DNA of 64,000 nt from NCBI GenBank assembly GCA_000383355.1, contig KB911091.1, forward strand, positions 28,942-92,941, given 5' to 3'. This document shows, one piece after another, positions 43,769-53,153 of the stretch (the stretch's first letter is position 1; each line of letters opens with the position of its first letter). A model generated the notes under the pieces. The model saw nothing but the letters and a program-made list of their open reading frames with translations, was not told where the DNA came from and made no database searches. Position numbers and translations under genes: made by a program. Source of the DNA: Flavobacterium sp. SCGC AAA160-P02. GTDB lineage: Bacteria > Bacteroidota > Bacteroidia > Flavobacteriales > Flavobacteriaceae.

Positions 43769-45436
43769 TTATTTTTTCAATGAATTAATATACTCTGAAG
43801 GAGTTTTTCCTAAATAATTTTTAAAAGATCTTGAAAACGAAGAAGCATTGGTGTAACCAATTTCTTCCCCTAATGCTTGGATCGTATACTTTTTGTATTT
43901 TGAATCTTTCTGAAGTATTGTTATTAAATAGTTTATTCTTAACTCAGTAAGATATTGTTTGTAGGTTTTTCCTTTTTTTTCATTGATAACAGAGGAAAGG
44001 TATGATGTATTGGTATTTAAATTTTTGGCTAATTGATGAATGCTAAAGGTACTATCTAAATAGTCTTTTGAAAGTTCAAACTTTTTAAGTTCTTTTAATA
44101 CCATTTCTTCTATTTCTATATGTATAGAATAATCTTTTTTTGGTGGTAATACGTTTTCAGTAGTTATTTTTTTATTTTTTATTTTTTTCAGGAAATAAAC
44201 AACAATAATTATTAATGAAATAAGAAAAGTTGTAAATAAAACAACTAAATTATTTCTTTTCTTTAGTTCATTTTTTAAAATTGAATCATTTAGTTTTTGT
44301 ATTTGATTAAAATCATATAAAAAATGAGTTTTATTCGCTTCTGTTTTACTTTTATTTAATTTTTCTAACATACCCAATGCTAATTTTGAGTATCTAAAAG
44401 CACTATCTATTTTGGAGTTATCATTGTATAAATTAGCTAGAATATTATATACAACAATTTTATTTTTTTCAGTATTTGGACTTGTGTTATTGAAATTTAA
44501 AAATTTATAAGAATAATAAAGTGAAGAATCCCCCCTTTTTAAATTTTTAAAAATTAAAGATTTTAAAAAATAATAATCTTGAGATTTCTTTACTAAATCA
44601 AATGTATTAACAAGTTTAAGAGCCTTCTTATATTGTTTTCTTTTAATTAAAACAGTTGCTATTCTTAAATGATAAAAGCTTAAAGAATTTTGATGTTTTG
44701 GAATAAATTTTTCTGCCTCAAGAAATGCTTTCTCATAATTATTGAGAGTAGAATCTAAATATTTGTCATTGTTATTAATTGAATTTAATGCAAAATAAGA
44801 TTCTCCAAGGATATTATAAGCACTAGCTTTATTAGCTACTATGATATTATTATTATTATTATTAGTGTTTTCAGGGAAATCTTTTATTGAAGGGTATGTG
44901 TTCATAACCTCTTTTAATAAAGCAATTGCTTCTTGATGAAAGCCTAAATTATTTTTTAATAAAGCCAAGTTTATTCGGGTATTTAATTTCGCTCTAAAAT
45001 GTCTTTCGTTTTTTTGTGGATAGTTGTCTAAAAGATTTATTTTTTGATTTAAGTAATTAAAAGCTTCATCAAACTTTCTTTGATTATTTTTAATCCAAAA
45101 TATGCGTGTTAATGCATGAAGCTTATTATTTATATTACATATAGAATTTTCATCTTTTAGGCTTGTTAGTATCTCTAGTGCTATTTCCTCAGACTTTTTA
45201 AAGTTACCAGCCTTATAATATGCTGAAGCAATATTATTTTTACCACTATCACTTATACACTTGTCACTAGATTTTTCTAATTTTTCTGCATAATAGAGAA
45301 GACTGTCTGTATTGGTATAAGAATAATATTTAATTTTCTTAAAGCTCTCTTTGTTATTATCACCATTTTGACCAAATAGATTTAGTGAGAGAAGAAAAAA
45401 GATTAATTGAGGCTTGTATTTAAGGAAGGGGCTAAT
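43769..45436 (-). CDS. TPR-containing AraC-family transcriptional regulator without an ATG start
   Basis: A transmembrane AraC regulator typical of Flavobacteriaceae: signal-like N-terminus (FLKYKPQLIFFLLSLNLFGQ), about 330 residues of periplasmic tetratricopeptide-like helices, one membrane helix (NLVVLFTTFLISLIIIVVYFL), and a cytoplasmic AraC double HTH (HQLAKNLNTNTSYLSSVINE; ALGEEIGYTNASSFSRSFKNY). The frame is open from a stop at 45455-45457 but contains no ATG or GTG before a TTG at 44968, which would remove the signal and first repeats. The best full-length start is ATT at 45434-45436 (about 555 aa). Either a rare start codon or a start-loss mutation. A (ATT)6 run encodes an Asn tract at 44846-44863. 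Confidence 0.75.
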   Translation of the reverse strand: MSPFLKYKPQLIFFLLSLNLFGQNGDNNKESFKKIKYYSYTNTDSLLYYAEKLEKSSDKCISDSGKNNIASAYYKAGNFKKSEEIALEILTSLKDENSICNINNKLHALTRIFWIKNNQRKFDEAFNYLNQKINLLDNYPQKNERHFRAKLNTRINLALLKNNLGFHQEAIALLKEVMNTYPSIKDFPENTNNNNNNIIVANKASAYNILGESYFALNSINNNDKYLDSTLNNYEKAFLEAEKFIPKHQNSLSFYHLRIATVLIKRKQYKKALKLVNTFDLVKKSQDYYFLKSLIFKNLKRGDSSLYYSYKFLNFNNTSPNTEKNKIVVYNILANLYNDNSKIDSAFRYSKLALGMLEKLNKSKTEANKTHFLYDFNQIQKLNDSILKNELKKRNNLVVLFTTFLISLIIIVVYFLKKIKNKKITTENVLPPKKDYSIHIEIEEMVLKELKKFELSKDYLDSTFSIHQLAKNLNTNTSYLSSVINEKKGKTYKQYLTELRINYLITILQKDSKYKKYTIQALGEEIGYTNASSFSRSFKNYLGKTPSEYINSLKK

Positions 45437-45553
45437 GCTATAAAATATAAAATGTTAGAGACAAATATAGCAACTGAAACTAATCAAAAATAATTTTAAA
45501 GTATTTTTTTACAACTAATTAGCTTTTTTTAATATAAAATATACTTTTAGTTT

Positions 45554-45561
45554 TAGATTTG
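45554..45561 (+). promoter_or_regulatory. -7 promoter element of the polysaccharide cluster
   Basis: TAGATTTG, a perfect match to TAnnTTTG, lies 45 bp before the first glycosyltransferase start, in the divergent gap with the TPR-AraC regulator gene. No good TTG partner is visible at the expected distance. Confidence 0.5.
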
Positions 45562-45606
45562 TCTAAGTAAGTTTAAATTTAGCTTTAATTTTAAAGTAAT
45601 TATATT

Positions 45607-46791
45607 TTGAGAATTGGAATGGTTTTAGATGATGTTTTTCCACCCGACCCAAGGGTAGAAAACGAAGCAATTTCACTTATAAATTCTGGGCATAAGGTCT
45701 TTTTATTTTGCCTGTCTTATGGCCAACAAAAAAGACATGAGACAATCAGTAACATAGAAATAAGAAGGTATAAGTCTACTAAATTTATCTATAAACTTTC
45801 TGCTCTTTCTTATGACCTTTCTCTATATAGAATGATTATGACACCCAAAATAAGTCATTTTATAAAAGAAAATAATATAGATGTATTACATATTCACGAT
45901 ATAAGAATAGCCGGTGCTGTATTTCAAGTCAATAAAAAGCATCAATTAAAAATAGTATTAGATCTTCATGATAATATTCCAGAGAACATGAAGTTTTACC
46001 CGCATCTACAAAAATTTCCTGGAAAGTATATTATTTCTCCTAAAAAATGGAAAAAGAAAGAGAAGGAGTTTATTCTTAAGTCTGATAAAATTATAACTGT
46101 ATCTCCTAATTTTGCAAAACAGATTATAGAAATTAATAATTTACAACCTGAGAAAATGGTGTTGGTGCCAAATACTGTTAGACAGTCTTTTTATAAGGAG
46201 GCTATTTATTCTGAAGAAATTAAAAAAAAGTATTCTAATAAATTTGTTGTGCTTTATCTGGGCGATACTCATTTAAGAAGAGGATTACTTACCGCAATAA
46301 GGGCTTCTGAATTATTATCTAAAAAGATAGTAAACTTTAAATTAGTTATTGTTGGAAGAAATACAACAGATCATATTTTAATTGAAGAGGTAAAAAGATT
46401 ACATTTAGAATCATATGTAGATTTCGAAGGGTGGCAAGACGTCTCTCTATTTCCATCCTATATTATAGCTAGTAATGTGTGTATTTCTCCTCTCTATAGA
46501 AGCATACAGCATGATGTAGCGTATGCGAATAAGATTTTTCAATACATGAGTTTTGGTAAACCTATTTTAGTTAGTAATGCAATAGCTCAAAAAGAAATAG
46601 TTGAAAGTATTCATAGTGGGTTGGTTCATGAAGAAAAAAACGAAGAAGATTTTTATTCTAAAGTAATAGAATTGTATCAAAATAAAGAGAAAGCTGAAGA
46701 ATTAGGCAATAATGGTAAAGAGTTTATAGAAAATAAATTCTCTTGGGAAGTTACCTCTCAAGCTTTAGTTAAATTATATGATGAGCTATAA
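45607..46791 (+). CDS. glycosyltransferase family 4 protein
   Basis: A 394-aa GT-B fold enzyme, first gene of a surface-polysaccharide cluster. Start is TTG at 45607, since LRIGMVLDDVFPPDPRVENEA-type N-termini need those first residues (next ATG is inside the first beta strand). Donor-site region: FVVLYLGDTHLRRGLL, then VAYANKIFQYMSFGKPILVSN with the usual GT4 turn. It transfers a nucleotide-sugar-derived sugar to a lipid-linked or growing glycan; specificity unknown. Overlaps the next gene by 14 bp. Confidence 0.88.
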   Translation: MRIGMVLDDVFPPDPRVENEAISLINSGHKVFLFCLSYGQQKRHETISNIEIRRYKSTKFIYKLSALSYDLSLYRMIMTPKISHFIKENNIDVLHIHDIRIAGAVFQVNKKHQLKIVLDLHDNIPENMKFYPHLQKFPGKYIISPKKWKKKEKEFILKSDKIITVSPNFAKQIIEINNLQPEKMVLVPNTVRQSFYKEAIYSEEIKKKYSNKFVVLYLGDTHLRRGLLTAIRASELLSKKIVNFKLVIVGRNTTDHILIEEVKRLHLESYVDFEGWQDVSLFPSYIIASNVCISPLYRSIQHDVAYANKIFQYMSFGKPILVSNAIAQKEIVESIHSGLVHEEKNEEDFYSKVIELYQNKEKAEELGNNGKEFIENKFSWEVTSQALVKLYDEL

Positions 46792-48067
46792 AAAGAAAGT
46801 TTTAATTATCACTTATTATTGGCCACCCGCCGGTGGCTCTGGAGTACAGCGTTGGTTGAAGTTTTCTAAATACTTAAGAGATTTTGAGATAGAGCCTGTT
46901 ATTTATACGATTGACAATCCATCATATCCAATTTTAGACAAGAGTTCAGAGAGTGAAATACCAAAAGATTTAGAAATCTTAAAGCAAGCTATTTTTGAAC
47001 CAAATTCTATGCTGTCTTTTTTTGGACGAAACAATAAAAAAGAAAGTGCTGGTTTTTTAAACCCAAACCCAACATTTTTTGGTAGCATAATTCAATACAT
47101 TAGAGCCAATTATTTTATTCCTGATGCACGAAAGTTTTGGATACAACCTTCCGTAAATTTTTTAAGCAATTATTTAGAGAATAATCATATAGATGCTATC
47201 ATTACAACAGGTCCACCCCATAGTATGCATCTAATTGGTTTAGAGCTAAAAAAGAAATTAGGAATTAAATGGATTTCAGACTTTAGAGACCCCTGGACAG
47301 AAATTGATTATTTTCAACAGTTACCATTAACAAAAAAAGCCACCAAAAAACATCAAGATTTAGAGCAAGAAGTTTTAATAAATTCTGATATGGTTGTTGT
47401 GGTTGGTGAAACTATGAAAGAAAAGTTTCTAAAACATACTAAGAGAATAAAAGTACTAACAAATGGGTTTGATACAATCGAAGATTTATCAACTCAAAAA
47501 TTAGATGAAAAATTTTCAATTACCCATGTTGGGTTAATGAATTTTGACAGAAACCCTACAATTTTATGGAAGGTTTTAAATGAGATTAGTAATACTAACC
47601 CTGGTTTTAAAAATGATCTAAGAATTAAATTGATAGGTAAATTAGATGATGCAGTCATTCAAGATTTAAAAGTATTTGATCATAATACTATTGAGACAAT
47701 ACCCTATTTAGATCATAAAGATGTAAGTAAGTACCAAGCATCTTCGCAGGTATTATTATTAAGTATTAATGAGGTGCCTAGCGCAAAAGGAATCATTACA
47801 GGGAAAATTTTTGAGTATTTACAAGCAAAACGACCAATTTTATCTATTGGTCCTGAAGACGGTGATGCAGCGATGATACTAAAGAATACAAATGCAGGAA
47901 CAATAATAGGATTTAAAAATAAAACTGCATTAAAAGCCACTATTTTAAACCTTTACAAAGACTATAAAGAAGGGGTGTTATTTGTGAAATCTATTAATAT
48001 AGAACAATATCACAGAAAAAATATAACTAGTCAACTTGCAGAAGTAATTAAAAAGGTAGTATCTTAA
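46778..48067 (+). CDS. glycosyltransferase (GT4-like)
   Basis: A 429-aa GT-B glycosyltransferase starting with VLIITYYWPPAGGSGVQRWLK, which is common in Bacteroidota polysaccharide loci. DFRDPWTEIDY is characteristic, and the C-terminal donor domain has GKIFEYLQAKRPILSIGPEDG. Probable role: adding a sugar during capsule/O-antigen-like assembly. Its start overlaps the previous gene (ATG at 46778, a second ATG 3 bp later), so translation is likely coupled. Confidence 0.88.
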   Translation: MMSYKKKVLIITYYWPPAGGSGVQRWLKFSKYLRDFEIEPVIYTIDNPSYPILDKSSESEIPKDLEILKQAIFEPNSMLSFFGRNNKKESAGFLNPNPTFFGSIIQYIRANYFIPDARKFWIQPSVNFLSNYLENNHIDAIITTGPPHSMHLIGLELKKKLGIKWISDFRDPWTEIDYFQQLPLTKKATKKHQDLEQEVLINSDMVVVVGETMKEKFLKHTKRIKVLTNGFDTIEDLSTQKLDEKFSITHVGLMNFDRNPTILWKVLNEISNTNPGFKNDLRIKLIGKLDDAVIQDLKVFDHNTIETIPYLDHKDVSKYQASSQVLLLSINEVPSAKGIITGKIFEYLQAKRPILSIGPEDGDAAMILKNTNAGTIIGFKNKTALKATILNLYKDYKEGVLFVKSINIEQYHRKNITSQLAEVIKKVVS

Positions 48068-48151
48068 TTGGTATGAAAGTTGATAAGAGTTTATAATTAG
48101 TGAAAGGAATTAATCTAAAGGCATCATAATATATTGCCATAGTTTAAATAC

Positions 48152-49237
48152 ATGAAAAAAGTAGTTACTGTTATAGGAGCCAGACCACAGTTTGTAAAAG
48201 CAGCTGTATTAAGTAGAATTATTAAAGAGTACAATACTATAGAAGAGGTAATCATTCATACAGGGCAACATTTTGATGCTAACATGAGTGCTGTTTTTTT
48301 TGAAGAAATGATGATTCCAAGACCCGCTTATAATTTAGAGGTTAATAGTATGAGTCATGGAGCCATGACTGGTCAGATGATGGAAAAAATTGAAAAAGTA
48401 TTACAAATTGAACAACCAGATGCACTGATTGTTTACGGTGATACAAACTCTACTATGGCTGGAGCATTAGCAGCCAAAAAAATGAATATTAGAGTTGTTC
48501 ACATAGAAGCTGGTCTTCGTTCTTTTAATATGAAAATGCCGGAAGAAATTAATAGAATAGTAACTGATAGAGTTTCTGATTTATTAAGTTGCCCAACAGA
48601 AACTGCCATTGATAATCTAAAGAAAGAAGGTTTTGATAATCTACCTGTTTTAATTGAGAAGCATGGTGATATTATGAAAGATGCTGTAGAGTATTATAGT
48701 CAGTTTTCAGCAATTAAATCAACTATTATTAAAGATCAAAAATTAGAAAAAAATAAATTTGTTTTAGCAACAATTCATCGTCAAGAAAACACAGACGATA
48801 TTACTAAGTTAACAGCTATATTTCAAGCATTGGAGAAGATCCATAAAACTCAAACTGTAATTTTACCTATTCACCCAAGAACTAGTGCAGTTTTAAAGAA
48901 ATTAGAGATACATCCAAAAATTCAATTTATAGATCCAGTAGGCTATTATGATATGTTAGAATTACTAAAAAACTGTTCTATGGTAATCACAGACAGTGGA
49001 GGATTACAAAAAGAAGCTTTTTTTAATAAAAAACAATGTATAGTTGTTAGAGAAGAAACAGAATGGGTAGAACTTGTAGCTTATGGGTTTGCAAAAGTTG
49101 TGGGTAGCAATACCAAAAAGATTCTACAGACGTTTGATACCTATAAAGAGATGAAAAAAGATTTTTCTGTTGAATTATATGGAAACAATGTTGGAGAGAA
49201 AATTTATAAATCTATAGATCAATTAATACAATCCTAA
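48152..49237 (+). CDS. wecB: UDP-N-acetylglucosamine 2-epimerase (non-hydrolysing)
   Basis: A 361-aa enzyme making UDP-ManNAc from UDP-GlcNAc. Motifs: VIGARPQFVKAAVLS, VIHTGQHFDANMS, VYGDTNSTMAGALAA, HIEAGLRSFN, MPEEINRIVTDRVSD, ATIHRQENTD, HPRT and TDSGGLQKEAFF. Full length. It implies ManNAc (or a derived uronic acid) in the polysaccharide, though no dehydrogenase is visible here. Confidence 0.95.
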   Translation: MKKVVTVIGARPQFVKAAVLSRIIKEYNTIEEVIIHTGQHFDANMSAVFFEEMMIPRPAYNLEVNSMSHGAMTGQMMEKIEKVLQIEQPDALIVYGDTNSTMAGALAAKKMNIRVVHIEAGLRSFNMKMPEEINRIVTDRVSDLLSCPTETAIDNLKKEGFDNLPVLIEKHGDIMKDAVEYYSQFSAIKSTIIKDQKLEKNKFVLATIHRQENTDDITKLTAIFQALEKIHKTQTVILPIHPRTSAVLKKLEIHPKIQFIDPVGYYDMLELLKNCSMVITDSGGLQKEAFFNKKQCIVVREETEWVELVAYGFAKVVGSNTKKILQTFDTYKEMKKDFSVELYGNNVGEKIYKSIDQLIQS

Positions 49238-50707
49238 GTGGGCGTTATCTTAAAACAATCATCTTATAATACAATTATAATTTTAATTGCATTTACTATT
49301 GGTGGTGTCAATACATTACTTCTTTATACTAATTTTCTTACTGCAGAGAATTATGGTTTAGTAGTTTTTTTACTTTCTGCGGCAAATGTATTAATGCCCT
49401 TAACTGCATTTGGTGTTCAGTATACCATCGTTAAATTTTTCTCATCTTATAAAACGAAGCAAGAGAAGGATCGATTTTTAACGATGGCTCTTATTTTGCC
49501 TCTTTTCATTGCAATTCCAACTGGTTTTTTTGGTGTCATTTTTTATGAAAAAATTAGTCAATTTTTATCTGCTGAAAACGCCATGATAAAAGACTATACC
49601 TATATCATTTATTTGGTTGCTATTACTACAGCATATTTTGAAGTTTTTTATGCCTGGTCTAAAGTGCAAATGCAATCTGTTTTTGGTAACGCTGTCAAAG
49701 AGTTGTTTAGTAGAGTAATGATTATGATTTTACTCTCACTTGTTTGGCTAGAAGTTCTTAATGAACATCAATTTATACTTTGTTTAACAGGTTCTTATTT
49801 CTTAAGAATGTTTGTAATGCAGTTTTATGCATTTAAATTATATACACCTAAGTTTTCATTTCGTTTTCCTGAGAACATGAAAGAAGTCATACATTATTCT
49901 GGGTATATTATTTTGGCTGGTTCTGCTAGTGCAATTTTATTAGATATTGATAAAGTAATGTTACCAGCGAAACAAGCTTTAGAATTTACTGCATATTATA
50001 CAGTAGGTGTTTTTATAGCATCAGTAGTTGAAGCTCCAGGAAGAGCAATGTTACAAATAGTTTCTCCGCTAACTGCTAAAGCGATTAATGAATCTAATAA
50101 CGATGAAATAGAATCTTTATACAAGAGAACTTCAATAAACTTATTGATTATCTGTGGATTATTTTTTGTCTTGATAAATAGCAATTTGGTTCAATTGTAT
50201 CTGCTGATTGATAAACCAGAGTATTCGCAAGGTGTTTTAGTGGTTTTAATGGTGGCAATTGCTAAATTGTATAATATGTTTTTAGGAAATAATGGCGCTA
50301 TTATATCTAATTCAAAGCACTATAGAGTTCTTCTTCCTTATGGTTTAGCCATGGCTTTTTCTGTAGCTTACTTAAATATTTATTTTATAGAGTTGTATGG
50401 GATGAATGGCGCTGCACTATCAACCTTATTAGTGATTTTAATATTTAATACCATTAAATTATGGTATGTAAAAAAGAAATTTAATTTATTGCCATTTACA
50501 AATAAAACAATAGCATCATTCATACTTATTTTGATATTCTATTTTGCCTTTCATTTCTGGAACTTTAATCTTCACCCTTTGTTGAATATAATTTTAAAGA
50601 GTACTTTAATTTTAGTATCCTATGTCTTTATAGCATATAAATTAAAGGTCTCTGAACAAATTAATTTGGCAATTAATAAATTGATTTATAAGATACAGTC
50701 TAAATAG
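49238..50707 (+). CDS. polysaccharide flippase (Wzx/MATE-like)
   Basis: A 489-aa membrane protein with about 12-14 transmembrane segments, of the oligosaccharide flippase family that moves lipid-linked repeat units across the inner membrane. Start is GTG at 49238, immediately after the wecB stop, so there is no gap. The 3' end overlaps the convergent DUF6122 gene by 22 bp. The cluster has no visible polymerase or ligase in this window. Confidence 0.9.
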   Translation: MGVILKQSSYNTIIILIAFTIGGVNTLLLYTNFLTAENYGLVVFLLSAANVLMPLTAFGVQYTIVKFFSSYKTKQEKDRFLTMALILPLFIAIPTGFFGVIFYEKISQFLSAENAMIKDYTYIIYLVAITTAYFEVFYAWSKVQMQSVFGNAVKELFSRVMIMILLSLVWLEVLNEHQFILCLTGSYFLRMFVMQFYAFKLYTPKFSFRFPENMKEVIHYSGYIILAGSASAILLDIDKVMLPAKQALEFTAYYTVGVFIASVVEAPGRAMLQIVSPLTAKAINESNNDEIESLYKRTSINLLIICGLFFVLINSNLVQLYLLIDKPEYSQGVLVVLMVAIAKLYNMFLGNNGAIISNSKHYRVLLPYGLAMAFSVAYLNIYFIELYGMNGAALSTLLVILIFNTIKLWYVKKKFNLLPFTNKTIASFILILIFYFAFHFWNFNLHPLLNIILKSTLILVSYVFIAYKLKVSEQINLAINKLIYKIQSK

Positions 50708-50994
50708 TCGGCAAGGATGTGTAATAACAATCCAATTGCTAGAATTCTAGTCTTTTTAGGAAATACTAGCACACTATAACATCCAATCGCATAGAATGAG
50801 TGTAATGGGTGAAAGTTGATACTACACCTGCTAGCATCAAATATTGGATTGGCTAATAAATGATCTAAATCTATTAGCATCGTTCCAATAAAGATTAAAT
50901 ATGCTAGTTTCCAGGTTTTTTTATAAAACAGTATTGAAATTGCTAATGGAACTAAAAAATGGAATCCATAATGCACAAGAAATTTAAAAGACAT
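50686..50994 (-). CDS. DUF6122 family membrane protein
   Basis: A 102-aa protein with three or four hydrophobic helices and histidine/aspartate motifs (FLVHYGFHFLVPLAIS, MLIDLDHLLANP, FHPLHSFYAIG, HILADYLDC). DUF6122 is a flavobacterial family related to YdjM-like metal-dependent membrane hydrolases; function is unknown. Overlaps the flippase 3' end by 22 bp in convergent orientation. Confidence 0.85.
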   Translation of the reverse strand: MSFKFLVHYGFHFLVPLAISILFYKKTWKLAYLIFIGTMLIDLDHLLANPIFDASRCSINFHPLHSFYAIGCYSVLVFPKKTRILAIGLLLHILADYLDCIL

Positions 50995-51094
50995 CTACAA
51001 GTATGAGATTTTTATAGTGATTGAATAAAACTAACTCAGTAAACTGCAGTTTTAAGAATCATAATTAGAACATAAAAGTACTATTATTTTATCT

Positions 51095-51679
51095 TTAAAT
51101 ATTGTCTGTTGTCTTAACTTTTTTATACAAATCTCTTCTTATTCTACTTAGTTGAACAGGAGTAACATTTAAATAAGAAGCGATATGATATAAAGGGATT
51201 AATTTTTCTATTTCAGGACTTTCTGATTTTAATTTTAAATATAATTCTGTAGCATCAAGTGAGGTAAGATCATGAATTCTATTTTCCATGTCTAGATAAT
51301 TCTTTTCAAGTATAGAATTGTATAAATTACTTAATTCTACATTATTTTTTGCAAGTCGTTTAAATACTTTAAAATCACATTCTAGTAAAGTACAATCTGT
51401 TAAGCAATCATAAGTTATGGTTGATGGTTTATTTAAGATTAAAGAATAAAAAGAGCCCACTACTGTTGGTCCATTATGTAAAAATCGTATATTTTCTTTA
51501 CCCTTTTCATCTTTATAAAAAGATCTAATAATACCTGATTTTAAAATATAAAATTTAGTCGAAATTTCACCATAAAAACTTACTTTATCTTTCTTAGTGT
51601 ATTTTTTTTCTTTAAAAATCTCCATTATTTTTTTTGAAGACTTTATAGATAGGTTATATGGTTCTAATAATTTTTTCAT
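51095..51679 (-). CDS. Crp/Fnr-like regulator, paralogue 1
   Basis: A 194-aa cAMP-receptor-like protein: cyclic-nucleotide-binding beta-roll (KFYILKSGIIRSFYKDEKGK, PTVVGSFYSLI), a dimerisation helix, and a C-terminal helix-turn-helix (YHIASYLNVTPVQLSRIRRDLY). The strict phosphate-binding PBC Arg/Ser set of true CRP is not evident, so a different or no ligand is likely. First of three similar genes in tandem. Confidence 0.85.
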   Translation of the reverse strand: MKKLLEPYNLSIKSSKKIMEIFKEKKYTKKDKVSFYGEISTKFYILKSGIIRSFYKDEKGKENIRFLHNGPTVVGSFYSLILNKPSTITYDCLTDCTLLECDFKVFKRLAKNNVELSNLYNSILEKNYLDMENRIHDLTSLDATELYLKLKSESPEIEKLIPLYHIASYLNVTPVQLSRIRRDLYKKVKTTDNI

Positions 51680-51767
51680 GTCTAGCTTACGAATTTGCTA
51701 GGGGGTAAGATTAAAGTCAAAAAAAATTAAAGGGGAATAGTGATGTTTGATAAACAAATATAAAGAT

Positions 51768-51797
51768 AAAAAGGTTAATTAAATAATTAACCTTTTT
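51768..51797 (-). terminator. terminator after Crp/Fnr paralogue 2
   Basis: AAAAAGGTTAATTA (51768-51781) and TAATTAACCTTTTT (51784-51797) form a 14-bp perfect stem between two Crp-like genes, so paralogue 1 is transcribed separately from 2 and 3. Confidence 0.75.
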
Positions 51798-51875
51798 ATT
51801 TATTATAAAAAATACTAGAGGGTAGAATTTTTATCAAATATATAACGTATTCATATATTATTAATAAACATATGT

Positions 51876-52463
51876 TTAGTTTTTTGAATTATTTGTATTT
51901 TTTCGAATTCTACTTAATTGAATTGGTGTTATATTTAAATAATTTGCAATTTGATTGAGTTGAATTAAGTTTTCGATATTTGGGATATCATTTTTTAAAC
52001 ACAAGTATTTCTCTGAGGCATTCAAATGAGATCTCATAGCATCTTTTTCAATCAAATTCAATAAAGTTGTTTCAAGCCCACGAATATATAGTTTACATAA
52101 ATCAGTTCTTTCTGCAGCTATTTCTCTGAATTTATTAAAATTACCCTCATAGACAGTAACTTCAGTTAGGCAATCAAATTCTATATTGAAAATATGATTA
52201 TTATTTTTAATATTATTTTTTAAAGATAGAAATAAAGCAGGGGGTTTTAAGATTGACCTTGTGTTTTTATCACCATTTTGATCAATAGTTACAGACCTAG
52301 CTAGACCGTCAATTAATATGAAGAATTTTTCAAAATCCTTTGGTTTCTTAATTAAAAAACTTTTTTTTTGATATGTTTTTTTTTTAATTATTTTACTAAC
52401 TTCACTAAAAGATTCATCAGATATTTGCTCAAATCTATTGAGAATTTCTTTAATTTCTTTCAT
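51876..52463 (-). CDS. Crp/Fnr-like regulator, paralogue 2
   Basis: A 195-aa regulator with the same layout as its neighbours: N-terminal effector roll (KFFILIDGLARSVTIDQNGD), then NQIANYLNITPIQLSRIRKN at the C-terminus as DNA-binding helix. It is more divergent in the roll, with Lys-rich insertions. Separated by 46 bp from paralogue 3 upstream and by a terminator from paralogue 1 downstream. Confidence 0.83.
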   Translation of the reverse strand: MKEIKEILNRFEQISDESFSEVSKIIKKKTYQKKSFLIKKPKDFEKFFILIDGLARSVTIDQNGDKNTRSILKPPALFLSLKNNIKNNNHIFNIEFDCLTEVTVYEGNFNKFREIAAERTDLCKLYIRGLETTLLNLIEKDAMRSHLNASEKYLCLKNDIPNIENLIQLNQIANYLNITPIQLSRIRKNTNNSKN

Positions 52464-52509
52464 TAAATAAGGTGGTATTTAGGGAGTGATTTGATTAATT
52501 TTTTATAAA

Positions 52510-53082
52510 TTAAACAGAATATAGTTTTTTTCGAATTCTACTTAATTGAATGGGGGTTATATTAATATATGAAGCAATTTCATTTAATTTGATTAAATTC
52601 TCTATACCTGGAAATTGACTTTTTAGGTGTAAGTATCTTCCTGTAGCATCTAAATGAGCAAGCATGTGAACTTTATCTATGATCATTTTTATACCAGCCT
52701 CAAGAGTTCTATTATAAAACAAACTCAAATCATGATGTGTTTTTGTTAATTCTAGAAATTTTATAAAACAGCCCTCGTATAGAATTACATCACTCATACA
52801 ACAAAATTTAATCTCTAGAGAACTATTCTTTTTATTGAGTGGTAATGGCTTAATTGATGTAAAAATTGATGATTCGGATAAAATATTCCCAGTTTTTCTG
52901 TTGCCTTTTTCGTCAAAAGTAGAGGATCTTACAAAACCTTTTTTTAGAATAAAAAATTTGTTTGAATTATTTAATTCAGTTTTTCTTTTGTATTCTTTTA
53001 CTTCCATTATTTGATCGAGTTTCTCATAAGACTCGTCAGAAATTGAGTGGTAAAGCATTATAATATCTTTCAAAGATTTCAT
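52510..53082 (-). CDS. Crp/Fnr-like regulator, paralogue 3
   Basis: A 190-aa regulator, probably the first gene of the paralogue 3-2 transcript. Effector-domain part FFILKKGFVRSSTFDEKGNR, then the HTH block NEIASYINITPIQLSRIRKK. The recognition region is nearly identical in all three paralogues while the sensor parts differ, which suggests overlapping DNA targets with different signals (inference). Confidence 0.83.
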   Translation of the reverse strand: MKSLKDIIMLYHSISDESYEKLDQIMEVKEYKRKTELNNSNKFFILKKGFVRSSTFDEKGNRKTGNILSESSIFTSIKPLPLNKKNSSLEIKFCCMSDVILYEGCFIKFLELTKTHHDLSLFYNRTLEAGIKMIIDKVHMLAHLDATGRYLHLKSQFPGIENLIKLNEIASYINITPIQLSRIRKKLYSV

Positions 53083-53153
53083 TATAGGTGGTTTTTTTCA
53101 AAATTAATGGTATTTATGTAAATATCAAATAGTTATATGAAATAATTTCACCG

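Noticed and set aside
44846..44863. (ATT)6 repeat as a phase-variation switch in the TPR-AraC gene
   Set aside because: A trinucleotide unit cannot shift the frame; it only changes the length of an Asn tract.
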